Shown here in pieces: positions 1 through 14,900 of a stretch of DNA of 64,000 nt. Every line of letters starts with the position of its first letter. The stretch's first letter is position 1. The stretch lies in the NCBI GenBank assembly GCA_025618425.1, contig CM046845.1, positions 31,741,899-31,805,898 on the forward strand, in the 5' to 3' direction. A program made the translations under genes and the position numbers. The notes beneath the pieces are model-generated. The model did no database searches, was not told the DNA's origin, and was given only the letters and a program-made list of their open reading frames with translations. This DNA is from Heliocidaris tuberculata (Eukaryota; Echinodermata; Echinoidea; Camarodonta; Echinometridae).

Positions 1-24
1 ATGATATGCCAAACATATTCGTAC

Positions 25-479
25 CTAATTTTAGTATTTTCTTCTGTGGTTTCATAGTAGAAGAGCATCCTGATATCATGAAGTCCACTGTCATCTGGAC
101 CCCTAACCCACAATGGCACGGATAACGAGGCTCCTGGGACAAGCCTACCCTCTGGCAAGATGATTTCAGTCACATTATTCACATTGCACTGGCCCGCCTC
201 AATCTCATGAATCACACACTCCCCTGAATCCAACAATGGACCAGTCCTGCCTCCTAATTGGCTGAGGCTACTAGAGTCACTACTGCTACTGGTCAGTGAT
301 TGGCTGGAAGAAGAGTTCGAGGGGAATCCGTGGGAGTGGCCTCCGAAAGAGAATATCTCCGGTCTGTCTGAGATGGTGTGTAGTTTGTGTAGAGGGCATG
401 TTCCCTTGTTTGTAATGTCCACAGTGATTTGACTAATCTCTCCACATAATAGATTGGTTGGCATTGAGGAGAATGTGAC
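25..479 (-). CDS. TRAPPC8: TRAPPC8 exon 20 (last exon inside window)
   Basis: Acceptor AG at 481-480, donor GTACGA from 24; 455 nt leaving two bases for the next exon. Encodes MPTNLLCGEI, a Ser-rich insert (FPSNSSSSQSLTSSSSD), and VPGASLSVPLWVRGPDDSGL with FYYETTEEN. The next exons lie left of the window. Confidence 0.93.
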
Positions 480-3400
480 CTGAAGAACAAACAGAGATGA
501 AAAATCAAACAAAATCAAAGTCACAAAATTGCACAGCAACAAAAAATGGGATTCAGAGCTTGAATTCCATCTCCAGTTTCTGAAAATGACCAGCTGATGC
601 AAACCTTCTACCAACAGGTACGGTACATGAATGAAATTTCTCCACACATATATTATATCTATAATCATCTAACTTTGGGAAATTGAATACATGTATCCCA
701 CTTGTACATTTATATTCCTTATGACACTAATACAAAATTTGAACTTAATCCATGAAATTACCAACACTAATGTATGTATTAACCCACTGCTTAGTGGATC
801 CAGCTGGTTGAAGGAATAAACCTAGGGAAATAAGAAAATTCATTAGTAGACATGTTAAGGTTTTTGGTAATTACTAACCTCTAGCAGAGGCATAGCTGGT
901 GCTATAATGGGATCTAGTCTCCTATCAGGACCATACACCACTCCACATCTCTCTGCTTTGGTAATATTCATCCTAGGACCCTGGATGTCCAGGTCCTGCA
1001 TCCCTTGGACCTGAGCAACGCTAGATCCCAACGAGACTGGCCTCTTGACCCCTGACCTTCCATCGATGATCTCTTGATTGATGGGTGGTTCTGAGCTCTG
1101 ATTGGTGGAAGGCTGGGCGGACAGGCTGTAGGTTAAGCCTGTGATGTGAAGCTCTCCTGTCTGCAGAGGCGTCAGACCTAAGTAAAGCTGTAGTGAATAG
1201 AGGATAGAGTGTCTTCAAAGATTGATGATGAGTGAGAAAAGACTCAACGTTCATAAGATCATATTATATATATATCATCATACAATTAAAATTTATTACT
1301 ATTGATGTTAAAAAGTTTTTGATTACATCTCATGCCAAACATCTACAGGAAAGAATAAAAATGCTGAATGTAGAAAAAATTACTCAGTAATTATTTCCAA
1401 TCGATCTGATTATACTATTCAACCTTAGCAGAGCTGCCAAGTTCTATTTTGCAATTTCAGTATTCTTAACCCACAAAATCAGTATTTTGGCAAAAAAATC
1501 AGTATTTTTCCGCGTGGCAAATAAATGCATGTATATCAGCAGAGTTCAATCACTGATTACATTTCAGTCCCACACGCAGACAATCATGTCGTAGCCCAAG
1601 CACCACACAATGGACTAAACACAGTAAACTGACTGCATTTAATTTGCCCTTTTAAAAATACTTAGATGTAGCTTCTAAAATGAAAATTCACACTTACCAT
1701 CTTTGATCGGAATGAATTCCAAACATGCATCTGAAGTGCAGTTCCTTCAGTCTTCAGTAAATGTGCTTCATTTCATTTCGCGACGATGAATGTAGTCACA
1801 TGTGCACACACACACACAGTATACAATACATCAGCAAAGTTCGATCACCGATTACATTTCAGTCCCACACGTAGACAATCGTGTTGTAGCATAAGCAAAG
1901 CACACAGTAAACATACTTGGCATACGAACGGATATCCGATACATACGTCTACCCGTTAGCGCGCGGAGTGCGCACCAGCCATGCCACAGACTAATACATG
2001 ATTGACACGGCGCACGCACCGGCCATAGACTATATACATAACTGATTTTGTACATTTCCGTATTTCAACATGAAAAACCGTACTCCCGTATTTTAACTTG
2101 ATTTCCGTACGAAATACGGGAAATCCGTACTACTTGGCAGCTCTGCCTTAGTTCAGCAAAGTAAGTTTTTAACAAAGGAGAGGGGTTCCAACAGATATCT
2201 ACGGTGAAAAACAAACCAAACTCACCAGCTTGTAGTCATTTGCTGCCAAGACAACTTCTGGAATGCATTCAACCTTCACCACATTTTCTACACTTCCCAC
2301 CTTTAAAGATGACAAAGTGTAGGGAAGAGAACAAAATCATTCATTAGAATGAAGACTTTTTTCAATTCAAACAAAAGAACCATATGCAAAGAATTCAGAA
2401 ATAAGTATTTCTACATATCATCCAGGAAGCCATTGATAGGTTTACTTCCTTATGTGAAAAGTATGAACAATCGAACACTGCAGTTTGTGCTGGGATTCAA
2501 ATTATAAATATTCAATCAATGACCTCTCACAATTATAACTAGCACTTCGATCACACATCACAAACTTGATAAAAGTTTTTCCATCTTTCAGACCTATGCA
2601 ATATTTATAAGAACGTAAACTCACTCCATTATCTCTAACATAAGCTTCGTTAGACAGAATGGCTGGCTGCTGTTCAGGATTTTCTTGATTACCACCCTCG
2701 TAGTTCACAGGAAGAAACTTCCAGAGGAGCGTGATGTTGGTGAGAACAATAGGTACCTTGAGAGGATTCTCCAACACTAGTTCAATTGTCATGGGTTCTA
2801 AGGAAGAAAGGATGGAAGAAAAATAATGATAACCATTATTTTCTATTATTACTTTACAGATATACACTGCCCCCAAAAAGTTTCGATACACCTGTATTCA
2901 GAACTGATTTTTCACAATCATCCACATTTCATTCATCATCAGATTTGTGGCACTGTAACAATTTGGTATCAAATTGAAGGGTAGACATCAGCCTTCAAGT
3001 TGACACCAGTTTAATGGCAACCTACCCCCCCCCCCACCAAAAAAAATATTTCCGGTGGAAAATATGAGGTCATTGGTTAGGTCAGTTGTGTAAGCATTAT
3101 TGCCTTTTCGGCATTCTACAAAATCTGACCCTTGAAAGTTATTGTGATCAAAGTGCTTTTTGCAGAAAGTTCACTGACCATTTGACCTTTGACCTTGACC
3201 AGATTCAACTCATTTTCGAAGTTGATCTGCGTCTTTAAGAGATGTACCTGTGGTATGAATTTGGTGATTCTACCTCAAGACCATAGAAAGTTATTGTGAT
3301 TAGTGCTGTTTGCAGAAAGTTCATGGACCTTTTGACCTTTGACCTTGGTCAGATTCAACTCATTTTCGGACTTGACTTGCCCCTCTAAGAGACCTGTGAT

Positions 3401-6400
3401 ATGAATTTGCTCTTCAAATGCCCTCACATTAGAAATATGACAAAAAATAGGTGAAAAATCCAGCCGAACATTCACGTCAGATTTGTATCTGGTCCATAAC
3501 TCCCACATACTCGTTTCTGTGTGCAGTGGAAGAACCTTTTGGGGAAAGTTAGTGAATTTCTTATCAATTCGATAATCCCAAAATCTCACACTAGACACAT
3601 GTGTTTACATACAACTAATCTAACTTTCCCAACTGCTTTGGAACAGTTTCTTTCCCATTATAAATGCTTGACCAAAACTCAAGATTACCTTTAATAAACA
3701 TTAGCTTGAAGCTTACCTCCAATGATACCCAGAGGGCTTGTAGAGTTGTCTGTACCATTATGTAGCAGCTGAGAGTGGTACTGGAACCAGGAAGGCAGTG
3801 ACTTCTGTTTATTGGCTACCATGGCAACTGCCTCCTCCAGTCTGCACCATTCTTCCATCTCAGCTCGGTTGAAGATTCGATCAAAGGTCACTGATGTAGC
3901 TGCTATTCTGGAATCTTGTTGCGCTATATAGACAAAATCAATTCAAAGATCATTACAGAAGAAATTGATTTGAGAGATTCTTAGCGTGGCCTCCATGAAC
4001 TATAGAAAGCTCTGTTCAGCTATTCTGATGTAAGTATTGCTGATATACCCTGTAAGAATACTGACCAGGGGTGGTATTCTGAAAATTGTTTTATCTCTAA
4101 TATTGTTGTATCTTCACCACTATATAACAAAATTGGTATTCTGAAAATTGTAACTTTTGTTGTATCTTTGTTTACCCTGCGCATGATCCTAATTTACATA
4201 TATGCGCTGAAGATAATATCATGAGATAATTGGTATTCTGAAAATCATTTTATCTTTTGTTGTATCCTATCTTCCATTACCTGTTGTATCTCATGATCTC
4301 TGCAATTTTTCTAGCTCAGAATCAGAGTACATGCTCGAATAGCAAGATGGAGACTGTGTGTAATTCAAGATCTCATAGAGGAGACATTTTGAAGGTGGGA
4401 TTCGATGATTTTACATCAATATGTGGCTTGGTTCGAGCAGAAGAGGGCGAGCCATTTTTCAAAAGTAATTGCAGTCCAATAGCGCATGGTGCATTATAAA
4501 ATGTGTAATTTGATAAATATGTGCAAATCACATCCTTGTGTTTGACTAAAGGGATGCTCCTAGTGGTTGACCTACCTATATAAGTCCATAAAGTGTCAAA
4601 AATGGGTGTGTCAAAGATAATATAACAGCAGTCCTTAGAGAGATAATATCCCCCTAAAACAATTTTCAGAATTCCAATTTACAACAATATTAGCGCTGTA
4701 TTATTTCCAAAGATACAACAAAAGTTACAACAAAAGTTTCAACAATTTTCAGAATACCACCCCAGATTTTTTACTTTTGCATGAGACATGTCGCTATACA
4801 TCAATGGGAGCAAATCCACAGGGCCCAATAACTTACAGATTGGTTCTAAGATTTTGTAGATGTCGTCCAATGCCCATACAAAGATAAATACTACTCAAAG
4901 GTTAATACCAACAACAATAACAACAAAATTGAATCAGCAAATTGTGAATGGAATCTCTTTGTTCTGATGGATGTATCATCAAAGGCTGTTCAGATATATC
5001 TCTAAAATCGATGAAAGGCATTAAAGGGCCCATGCCCAGCAAATGCATGTTGACTTTTGTTGATTTATGATACATTTGCTTGGCATGGGCCCTTTAAGTA
5101 TCCACTGTAGTGCTTATTGGCTTTCATAATCAGTGGGGTAGAGGACTCGCATTGTATTCTACATTGTGTATAAATGTAAATAACCCCTCTGCCTATACAA
5201 GGCTGTAAGTGCATAGAGAACTAAGACAGTTGTTAACTCCACTGCTATAAAAGGCAGTATATACCTACCTGAGTACTGAGGTCTATTAGGAGAGGCAAGA
5301 AGGATTCTGGTGGCTGATTTCTTGATGAATGGAAGAGGAAGCTGAGGTAATGTCGCCAAGCTCTGACCGTCCTGGGATTGCATTGTTAACAGTTGCTATC
5401 GGAGGATGAAAAATGATACATAACATAATGCTAACATTAAATCCAGTTCACAGAGAAATACATAGCGAAGTGAAATTTCATTTATGATAGAGGTAATGTC
5501 ACCAATCTTTGACTTCAGCAGACACTGACAAGAGAAAGGAAATGACATTCATACTATTACACTAACATAGAACAGAAACTTTCATCACTTCAAAGAAGGG
5601 AGAGAGAGAGAGAAAAAAAAAAATAAAGAGAGAAAGAAAGAGAGAAAAAAATAAAGAGAGAAAGAGAGAGAGAGAAAGAAAGAGAGAGAAAGATAGAGCA
5701 TGAGGGGAAAAAAGAATGTATTTTCTCATTCTTTCTGTCTCTCTATCTCTCTTAAATTTGCAGTGTAGTATTCACAAAAGTCAAAATGACTTTTTGATTC
5801 TACTGGATAAATAGGCATATGCAGGCTCCTTGCTTAAAGTTTTTTCATAAGGGGTACGGATTGAGATTTTTTTAAAGGCCTGTATGAATGATCCCCTTGT
5901 TAATACTTGTACAGGGTTAGAATCCCTAGCCCAGCATTAGTGTCTTTTGGCAAGACATTAATCTACATTTGCCACACTTGACCCAGGTGAGGTAAATGGG
6001 TACCTGGCAGGAATGAATTCCTTGAAATGCTAGAGCACCTTAAGAGCAGCCACGCTAAAGTCAGGGTAATAATTGCAGAGCCCCAGGAGTGTCAAGTTTG
6101 ACAGACATGTGTGCTATACAAGAACCCACTATCATTATTATTATTATTAATATTATAAAATGGTAGGGGCCGAAATGAAGATTTTGGGCAAATGCAATTG
6201 CCTTGATCAGCATCCTACCTTGTAGATGCAGAGGTATTCTTTGAGGAAAGCAACCTGTTGAACAGCTGGCTGTCTGCTATCCTTGGTCAATAGATGTTTG
6301 AAAGCTGCAGTAGCATTCTCTAACTGCTTCAGGTTGAATGATTGACGTCCCACTGTCAGGTTGATGTGGTCCTGCCAATTGGCAATAATTCATATTTTGT

Positions 6401-8891
6401 TTTAGAAGCAAAAGAAATTTTTTTCTCATTGGATTAGTATTTTTTAAACGTTCTTTTTTTCAGTCATACAAAATTTGTTTTCTACAGCTATACTAGTATC
6501 TCTTAAAGCAGCACTGTATTTATAAGTGATGACCAGCATTTGTAGCAAACACGGGTAGGATATAGGAAGGTTGTTTAAAATAATTGCAAAACCAACTTTC
6601 AAGGGCATTGCCAGGACACTGTCTGGCAAATCGCCAACTCACGGACACCCTTTTTAACAGAGTTAGAGTGTACAAAATACTGGTAGCTTCATATACATGG
6701 CCACTTCACTTCAATTAGAACATTTTCCTGAATCAAATTCTAGGGGACTTTGCATGCATCCATGGCTGCTCAAATAAACCTCTTAATGACAGATTCTTTT
6801 AACATGGTTGAGACAGTTTTGATTTCATTCAAGAGCATATCCAGTTAATTGGTTTAATCTTGAAATTATTAGGTTTACTAGTTAACTCACCTCAGCCAAG
6901 GCCCAACCCTTGCCTTTGTAGACCTGTAGGGCTTGGCAATATGACCTCAGAGCATGCTTCCGCTGCACAAGAATATAACACAAAAAGCATTTATATTTTT
7001 AAAATGAGTGTCACAAATTCTTGATTCTCTCTAAATTTCACATACATCTAAGGGTACTATACAATATCTGATCTAAGATTCTAGTTCCTGAAGTCATCAT
7101 GAGAAAATGACAAAGAATCTGTAAAGCAATTATGGTTGAGTGCGTTCATTATCATGCTTCGCTGGGTATATGATGCAAGCTACTCTGGACTTGGACTATG
7201 TTGGGAATTTCAAAGCAATGAGAATCGTTTAGATCACTGATATATGAAAATTGGATCGCACATACAAAGCATTATGGATACTTCATGCAATGACTAAGCC
7301 TGGGTGTTGGGCTGGTCAACCCGTACGGAACCCGGCGGGTTGGGGGTTTTTGACGGGATCGGGACGGGTCCGGGTTGCTGAGTGAAATGTCTGAACCCGG
7401 TAACAATAACCCGGTAAATAATTGGTGCTGTAAAGCCCTTATGAGTATTAATTATGACTTTTTAATAAAAACTTGATAGTGGTAAATAATGGTGGAACCC
7501 GTTGCCGATGTTTATTTTTGCCAGAAAAGACCAACGGATGTTTCACAGTTGGTGCCAGTGTCATACAAGAAATAAGAATTTCCAAGCTGAGCGAGAAGTA
7601 CTGTACATGAACGTACAAACGTTAAACTCGCTTGTATGAATTGCAGGTTCGTCAATGTGTGTGTGTTTGTAATGTGACCATTTTGACGCTTGACTGGGCG
7701 CAAAAACTACCGTGGGGTGAGCGGGTCTGTTTATATTTTCCTTATGTTCATCGTGGTCTAGTGGATACGTCACTGGACCGTGGATCACATAGTTCGCGGT
7801 TCGAGTCCCGCCGCGGCACTAATGTCCTTTGGCAAGGCATTAATCTACATTTGCCACTCTCCACCCAGGTGTTAAGTGGGTACCCGGTAGGATGCGAATG
7901 TCATTGTGACTGGAATAGTATATGTGCGCCTGTGAAATGGCCGCCAGACTGGAATGCTCCCTAGTGGAGTGGACAATGTGCACTATCAGTGCAGAATCGT
8001 ACCTGGATCCAATGACCGGGGTAATAATACACTGTAAAGCGCTTTGATCAGTTACTAACTGGAAAGGCGCCATATAAATGCAGGTATTATTATTATTTTA
8101 GTACTAATTATTGCGCAAATATGATGTTTCATATTTAGCTTCCTAAGCGAGGAAGACGCAAGTTGAGGATCATTTACTCGTGATAACAAATTTTGGATTT
8201 ATATTTTTTATTTTATTTTGCGCGCCTCCGCGTGTCCGCGCTACTTATCAGAGTTAGTGTTTTTTCTAATTATCTACACGAGCCAGAATTTCTCGCTCAT
8301 TAACGCTGATAAGTAGCGCGGTAGCGTGCAAAATAAAATTGATTATATGAAATTTAAAAAAAGTTGTAATCATGATTAAATCATCTTCAACTTCATTCTT
8401 TCTCGAAATTCTCGCTCAGGTAGATGATTAGGAAAACACTAACGCTGATAAGTAGCACGGACTCGCGGAGGCACGCAAAAATTTGTTATCACGAGTAAAT
8501 TATCATCAACTTGCGTCTCCCTCGCTCAGGAAGCTAAATAGGAAACACCATATTTGCGCAATAACGTACTAAAATAAAAACATAAGGAAAATATAAACAA
8601 ACATAAAATTTACCGGGTTTCGGGCCGTGCCGGGACCTGGTAAAAATTTTGACATCTTTCAAGTCTTAATTGACCACAAAACTATTATTCTATAATCTCA
8701 ACAAAGGTAACATCTAGGAAATCTCTCAATAATATTTAAGCTTTGCTTAACTTTCTATTCAAGAAACACAATGTGGTACAGGGAATCTCCTTTCTGTGGT
8801 ACACAAAGAGATAACCATATAATGATAATGGCATGTTTTATTTAAGAAGCCGAAGAGCTGAATTTAATATTTGTACAAACATAAATGAATT

Positions 8892-8922
<31 letters not shown>

Positions 8923-11900
8923 CAACATACAGAAAACGTCAACTTGTACAAGATACGGAAAACATGAAATATATCATACATAAGAAAAAAAAAGATTAAG
9001 CATAAACTATCAAATATTATAACTATAGACATAATTAGGTTCATATATAATGTGACGAGTGCCATCCGTTCTAACAAAGTAGGGCACAATGTTGTTCAGT
9101 GTGTGGAAATGAATGGAAGACAAAGGAGTATTGAGGGGGAGAGGTAGGAGAGCAAGAGAAGAGAGATAATCTGCATTTGGAGATTAAGACAAAGGGAGAA
9201 GAGTAGACATGCAGAGATATATGTTTACCAAGGATAATACTGAGCTAAAGAGATACATAAATAACAAATAAAAATGGTGGGAAAATCACATTTCCCTTGC
9301 TTTTGTCACACACAAAGCAGGGCCCCATTTTATAAAACTTGTAATCCGTGACAACTGACCCACTTCTATGACAAATTTGCTCTCAGCCAATCAGATTCAA
9401 AGATTTCAGTAGCTTATAACAATTATTGTAACTTGTTATCAATAACAAGTTTTATGAAACGGGCCCAGAGCTGTGTGGTGGTTTGTCTAAAAATACAATG
9501 TATGAAGGATGATGGTTGCATACCTGGCCTGCTTTACTGAATCTGTGCCCAGCTAGGATCATGTGGAATGCATACTTGCGAACCATGGGACGGGATGAAT
9601 TAATGAAGCAATGAGCTGCCTGCTCCAGGAACAGGGCACTTCTCAAATCAGAGTCCTACAACAAAAATTAGAGAGGATGACAAAAAGTTGAGTTAGATAT
9701 TTGTCAATAGTACATTTGTCTATTCTGTATTTGAAAATATATTGAAACTATGTCAAGGAAAATTACAAGTTAGTTCAAAGAGGAATTTGCATTATGTCAA
9801 CATAAGTTTCTCTATGTATGTTTCTCAAATCTATACAGAAAATTCATCATGAAACTTGCTGTAAATATCCATGAAAGGCATGAATACAATTTTATTTTGG
9901 TTAATCTGTCTACTGTAGAACCAGGAACTTTTGCTATTTGCAAGGTCCCATTTTGTGATATTTTCATGCCACAAAATAAATTTTGTTCTAAATTCTGTTT
10001 TAAAATTGTTCTTTACCTTATGTTAATTTTCTTTTGTTCCTTAAGTTAATCTCTGAGGTACTGTATTTCATAAAGCTTTCATAGTAACAATGATTCGGAT
10101 TTAGTATGTTATATTATGCTCTTCGTTTAATGAGTCAAGTAACTGTAGCATATATTGTTGTACTTTATTTTGTACATGTGTATTTTGTAAAGCGCCATGA
10201 GCATCATGCATGACGGACCTAAGCGCTTAATAAGAAGCCAGCATTATTATTATTATTATTAAATCAATGACAGCACAAATTTAAATACTTTTTACAATCC
10301 AACCAACAAATAGAATGGTCCCAGAGCTGCATGATGAACCAGACCAAGCCAAAGTAAAGCCTGAATTAATGTACCATTCTTTCTACTGGATTAGAGACAA
10401 ATATTACTCACCTCTCCTGTGAGTCTGATGAATTCAAGAGCTGCTTCAGAAAACATCCGCCTTGCTTTCTGGATCTCAGTTCCTATCAACACCGCTCGTG
10501 TTGCTAATTGAGGTTGCCTGAATAACAAAGAAAGATGGACTAGAAGGTTCAGTTTCCATTAACAATATGTAAAACTAAGGATTGAACAGGAGCAGAAGGG
10601 GTAATACATACATTTTGGACAAGGGTCGGTGAACAAGGGAAATTCATAGTCAAATAATAGAACTTGAATTTTATCAAAATTCAATGAAATATATATTTTC
10701 AGAAATGATTACATAACATGGAGGATCAAATGATCTTTGTATTTCAGTGCAAATTATACAAACAAACTGGAAAAAAATACTTGCAAATGTATTTCAGAAT
10801 ACATGTGATCTTTCAGCTATATGTATACAAATCACAAACTTCTACAAAAAAAAAATTATCAAATTTGAAGTTTTGCCTCTTGTAATTGATGTACATGACA
10901 TGACATGCTGTGAAACAAACAAGTAAACTTACTTGCACGATGTGAGATATGTAGTGACTGCATTCTCCATGTAATGACCAGGGTAAGACTTCTGGATGTG
11001 GCCCAACATGTAAGCTGATATCGCTGCAAATTCCTGGTATCAAAACATGAGCAGGAGATCAAAGGAGAAACAGTAGTGATACATACATGTACGTGTTATC
11101 AACTAGAAAAGAGGATACTTCTGCTTTATACATCCTTGCCGTTACTATATGAAGACAGATATTCAGATTCTAACATGAAATGTGGTTGCAAACCACTACC
11201 TATTCTGTGGTCTACGTGTAATACTGTTCATGCAATGAATGAAATAGATTTAAAATGCGAAAACCACATTTTCTGCTCCTAGTTTCAAGGAGACGATTGC
11301 TTACACAATGATGGATGTATGGGCACAGTAGGTTTGAACATGAACTGACACAAACCAGTCCTAGTACCACATAAGATTTAAATATCATCAGTTTTTGGAG
11401 GGGCCCGTTTCATAAAACTTGTTATCAATAACTAGTTACAATAATTGTTATAAGCTACTGAAATCCTTGAATCTGATTGGCTGAGAGCAAATTTGTCATA
11501 GAAATGGGGCAGTTGTTATTGATAACAAGTTTTATGAAACAGGGCCCAAGTCACTTTGACCAGTCAGATAGGCACAAAAGCCAAAACATAACAAACCATA
11601 GCCAAAGAGCATGGATAGCTATAGTGGCCTTCTAAACATTATGGCCGGTATTCTCGAAAGTGGCCTAAGTTAAGCCTGGCTTAACTTAGGCCACTGCTTT
11701 ATGGAAGGCCATTTGTCAACCCCTAAGTCCCATATGAATTACTATATTTATGTAACAAAATGAAGAAACAAAATTATTTTCTGGCATGAAATGAACATCA
11801 GAATTCAATTCTATCATGTTGGATTTTGTTTGCATTTAGTCCCAGAACTATGGTAATTTTGTAGGATCAAAAGAGGGTGACATTTGGCTCTCCATAATTG

Positions 11901-14900
11901 GGTGGCCTAAATCTACACAATTGGGGGGGGGGGGGGCTTAAGTTAGGTGCCTTTCGAGAATACGGGCCTATGATTTTGAGAACTTTGCACCAGTAATTGT
12001 AGCTTGTTGGCAAAATTATGTGTGGCCTCTTGGTAATTTGAAAGCCTTAGGGATGCAAAATATTTTATGCCCTCCTCTTTTTCTTTTTCAGTGAACCTGG
12101 TATAAGAAAATGTCGCAAAATCCCACTTGCCATGTCAGTGATCCAACATTTACTCTGACAACAATTGCTTTGTGCTTTATTTGGCAAAAAAGATAGGGTT
12201 CGGGTTAAAGTTAGGAATTTGGTTAGCGTAGGAGACTGACCTCGGAGCAAAATTTGTTGCAGGAGTATGTGTCATACAATTGCCATGTCAGGAAAGTGTA
12301 AAATAAAACTTTTGACACACCCTGTAGATATAAAATGGAGACAGCGGAAAGCTGAATGTAGCTTACCAATGAGCCTGCATAGTGCATCCACGCTTGGTCG
12401 TTACCGAAGTCTCCCTTAGCTGTATGATAAGAGGTATAAGCCATCTCATACATCTGTACCATGAAAGCTAGGTCTGCTCGACGTCTCATCTGGATCTCTG
12501 GAGATTCCCTCAGATACCTGATAAATGTTATATCAATATATTTGTAAATACAAATAATAGAGATAGGGGGTGATATATTTAATTCCAAAATGTACAAAAG
12601 AGAGGAAGCATTACATTCAGGGTGCATCCAGTTTGTCTAGAGTCCACATAATTTTTTATCAATTTCATAACAACAATCAAATACAATGAAATTAATGTAC
12701 TAGTTGATTGTGTGACTCTATCAAAGAAGAGTGCCAAAAGACAGGGACTGTTTAAAGGGTAAATCATCAGTTTTTCATCTAGGCTGGCAACACTAATATA
12801 CTTCTATACTATTCAAATAAAGATCAATGTTCTGAAAGTAATATATTAGGAGTTGTATTAAAAAACAACTAAATAACTGCTTGGAAATATTATGAGTTTA
12901 TTACACCATTTTAATGATTATTTTCATCTAAAAATTCCTGGCCTAAATACAACATAATTATATATAAAAATTGTGCACATCTCGTTCAAAACTGATCATG
13001 CTTTTTACTCAAGTACTTCGTATTGCTTTAAATACTATGAATCAAAGTTATTGTGCATAACCACAAAATGTTGTATTTAACGATTGATAAGGGGTAAGGC
13101 CAGAGATATATATGCTCACTTTGGTGATGAGTCTGTGACAGGTGCTGATAAGACCTTCTCATTCTGCTTGTTGCCCATGAATAACTTCTTGGTTACATTG
13201 AACAATGATCGCTGGATGCCTTTCCTTGATGCAAGCTGCAGAACCAAATAAGAAGAAACATTGGTAATATAAGTAGTCTATTGCAATGCTAAATATACAC
13301 AAGGGCTCAGGGTGATTTTGTCCACGAAACCATTGTAGGCCACTAAAATAGTTTTAAAACCTTCCTGGCATATATAATATAGTCGGCTTGACATTTCATG
13401 AACCTAGAAAAATTGCGTACACTGAAGTTTTTTTGCTGATTTGTGATCTTATGTGGTCCTGGAACAATTTCAGTTTTGTTGCCCAAACGGCAACCTTGAG
13501 CAATTTTCATAATTTGCATAAATCCAAAATGGCGCCTGGTAGCCATATTGAAACCCAACTTTTGAACTGCATGTTACTTACTAGTGTATAATGTATGTAT
13601 ATAGGGGTTTTGAGGGACGTAGAATTCATTTCTAACACAACTTTTGCAATTTAAGGTCATGTTTAGGTCATAAAGGTCAAATAAAGGTCAAATTTGTTAC
13701 CTGTTTACAAGACCGTGCATACGTTAGATTTTTAAACGTTAAAGACGTCTAATGTTTAAATGAAGGGGTTTTGGGTGTGTATAATCTCTGAGGTCATTCA
13801 TTCATCGCCAGAAGGGGTCAATTCAAGGTCAAAGTTGAACTATATATTATAATGGATAGTACTTTGGTTAGATACGATTTGTCTTTGACGGGTATGTGGT
13901 ATCGAATGCCTTAGTTATGTTATAATTTCAATGTAAGTCGAGTTCAGGAACTGAAGGTCAGGTCTAAGTTCAATCTAATTACCCCTGGGTCACAAAGGTC
14001 AAATTCAAATATCTGTCATTCTTAGTTCATTGTCAGGACTCAGAGAATAGTATTCAGAATTGTGCAGCTTCAAATCATCTCAGTTTAGTTTCTTTACGTT
14101 TTGGTATACTGTAAACTATTGAATGTTGAATTACTAAAAGTATAATGGGTCGTATGACTTGAGGTGCTACAGTTCAGGATGTCCACAACACCTATGCACA
14201 GCACTGACGTCTTTGGCAGTCTTGCTGTGCTGTTTCCTGATGATGTGGTAATGCACTTGGACAATTGGAGTTTGGACTATCATTTGGCTTGTATTACCGG
14301 TAATAATCTTTGTTGGAACCAAGGGCGATCGTTACTGAGATTATGAAGCTGTTACATATTTTTTCTTGTACATCAAGTTAACACATAGCGTCAGCATAGG
14401 TTATTCTCCGCCATACATTCAAGTCTCACTCATATAGAAGTCCAAATAGGCAAAATCTGTCTCCGGCTTTCTGAGAATAACACAGCCCTGTAGGAATAAA
14501 CACATGGTACTATAATAAGATGATGCATTTTCTTTTATTGATCAGATGCTACAAATAATATTATTGCTGATGAGAGGTGCTCAACAGGAAAACATGGTGA
14601 TCTCTCCAATCATGCCAATGGATACAGGATTGTAGCTCTACTATCCGAGAACGAAAAATCCCATAACACAGTATCTTTCTTATATGTCTAGGTGCATGTT
14701 GAAAAGCCATGTAAAATATCATGATTGTGGATTTCTTCTGCCACTCTTGATGGAAATTTGTCAGTATGTTTACTATATGTGTGAGATAGTCTGATCTAGA
14801 TTGTTGCAATTATAGTGCAAACTTTCAGTTTCAGAATCTGATGTACTTTGCAGACCTATACCACATACATGACGTAGATTAGCACTTTGCAGTTTCTATG

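Larger units (their letters stand above)
7310..8650. mobile_element. Composite element with ACCCGG-rich ends
   Basis: The left side (7310-7430) is dense in AACCCGG/CCGGGT and the right side (8608-8645) in the reverse form. TTTATATTTTCCTTATGTT at 7730-7749 is mirrored at 8580-8602. Between them sit a SINE (7750-8097) and a hairpin MITE (8098-8578), so this looks like a DNA element that received later insertions. The exact termini were not resolved. Intron 12. Confidence 0.5.

Noticed and set aside
2502..2891. 129-codon minus-strand frame taken as a separate gene
   Set aside because: Only the 2625-2797 part is coding, as TRAPPC8 exon 17; the extensions run into introns.
7750..7825. tRNA gene
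   Set aside because: A and B box sequences are present, but the tRNA-like head continues into a SINE body with a TATTATT tail and has relatives at other sites.
13343..13558. 71-codon frame similar to one at 18468-18677
   Set aside because: The similarity is explained by the inverted repeat arms; no start context, domain or continuing frame supports a gene.
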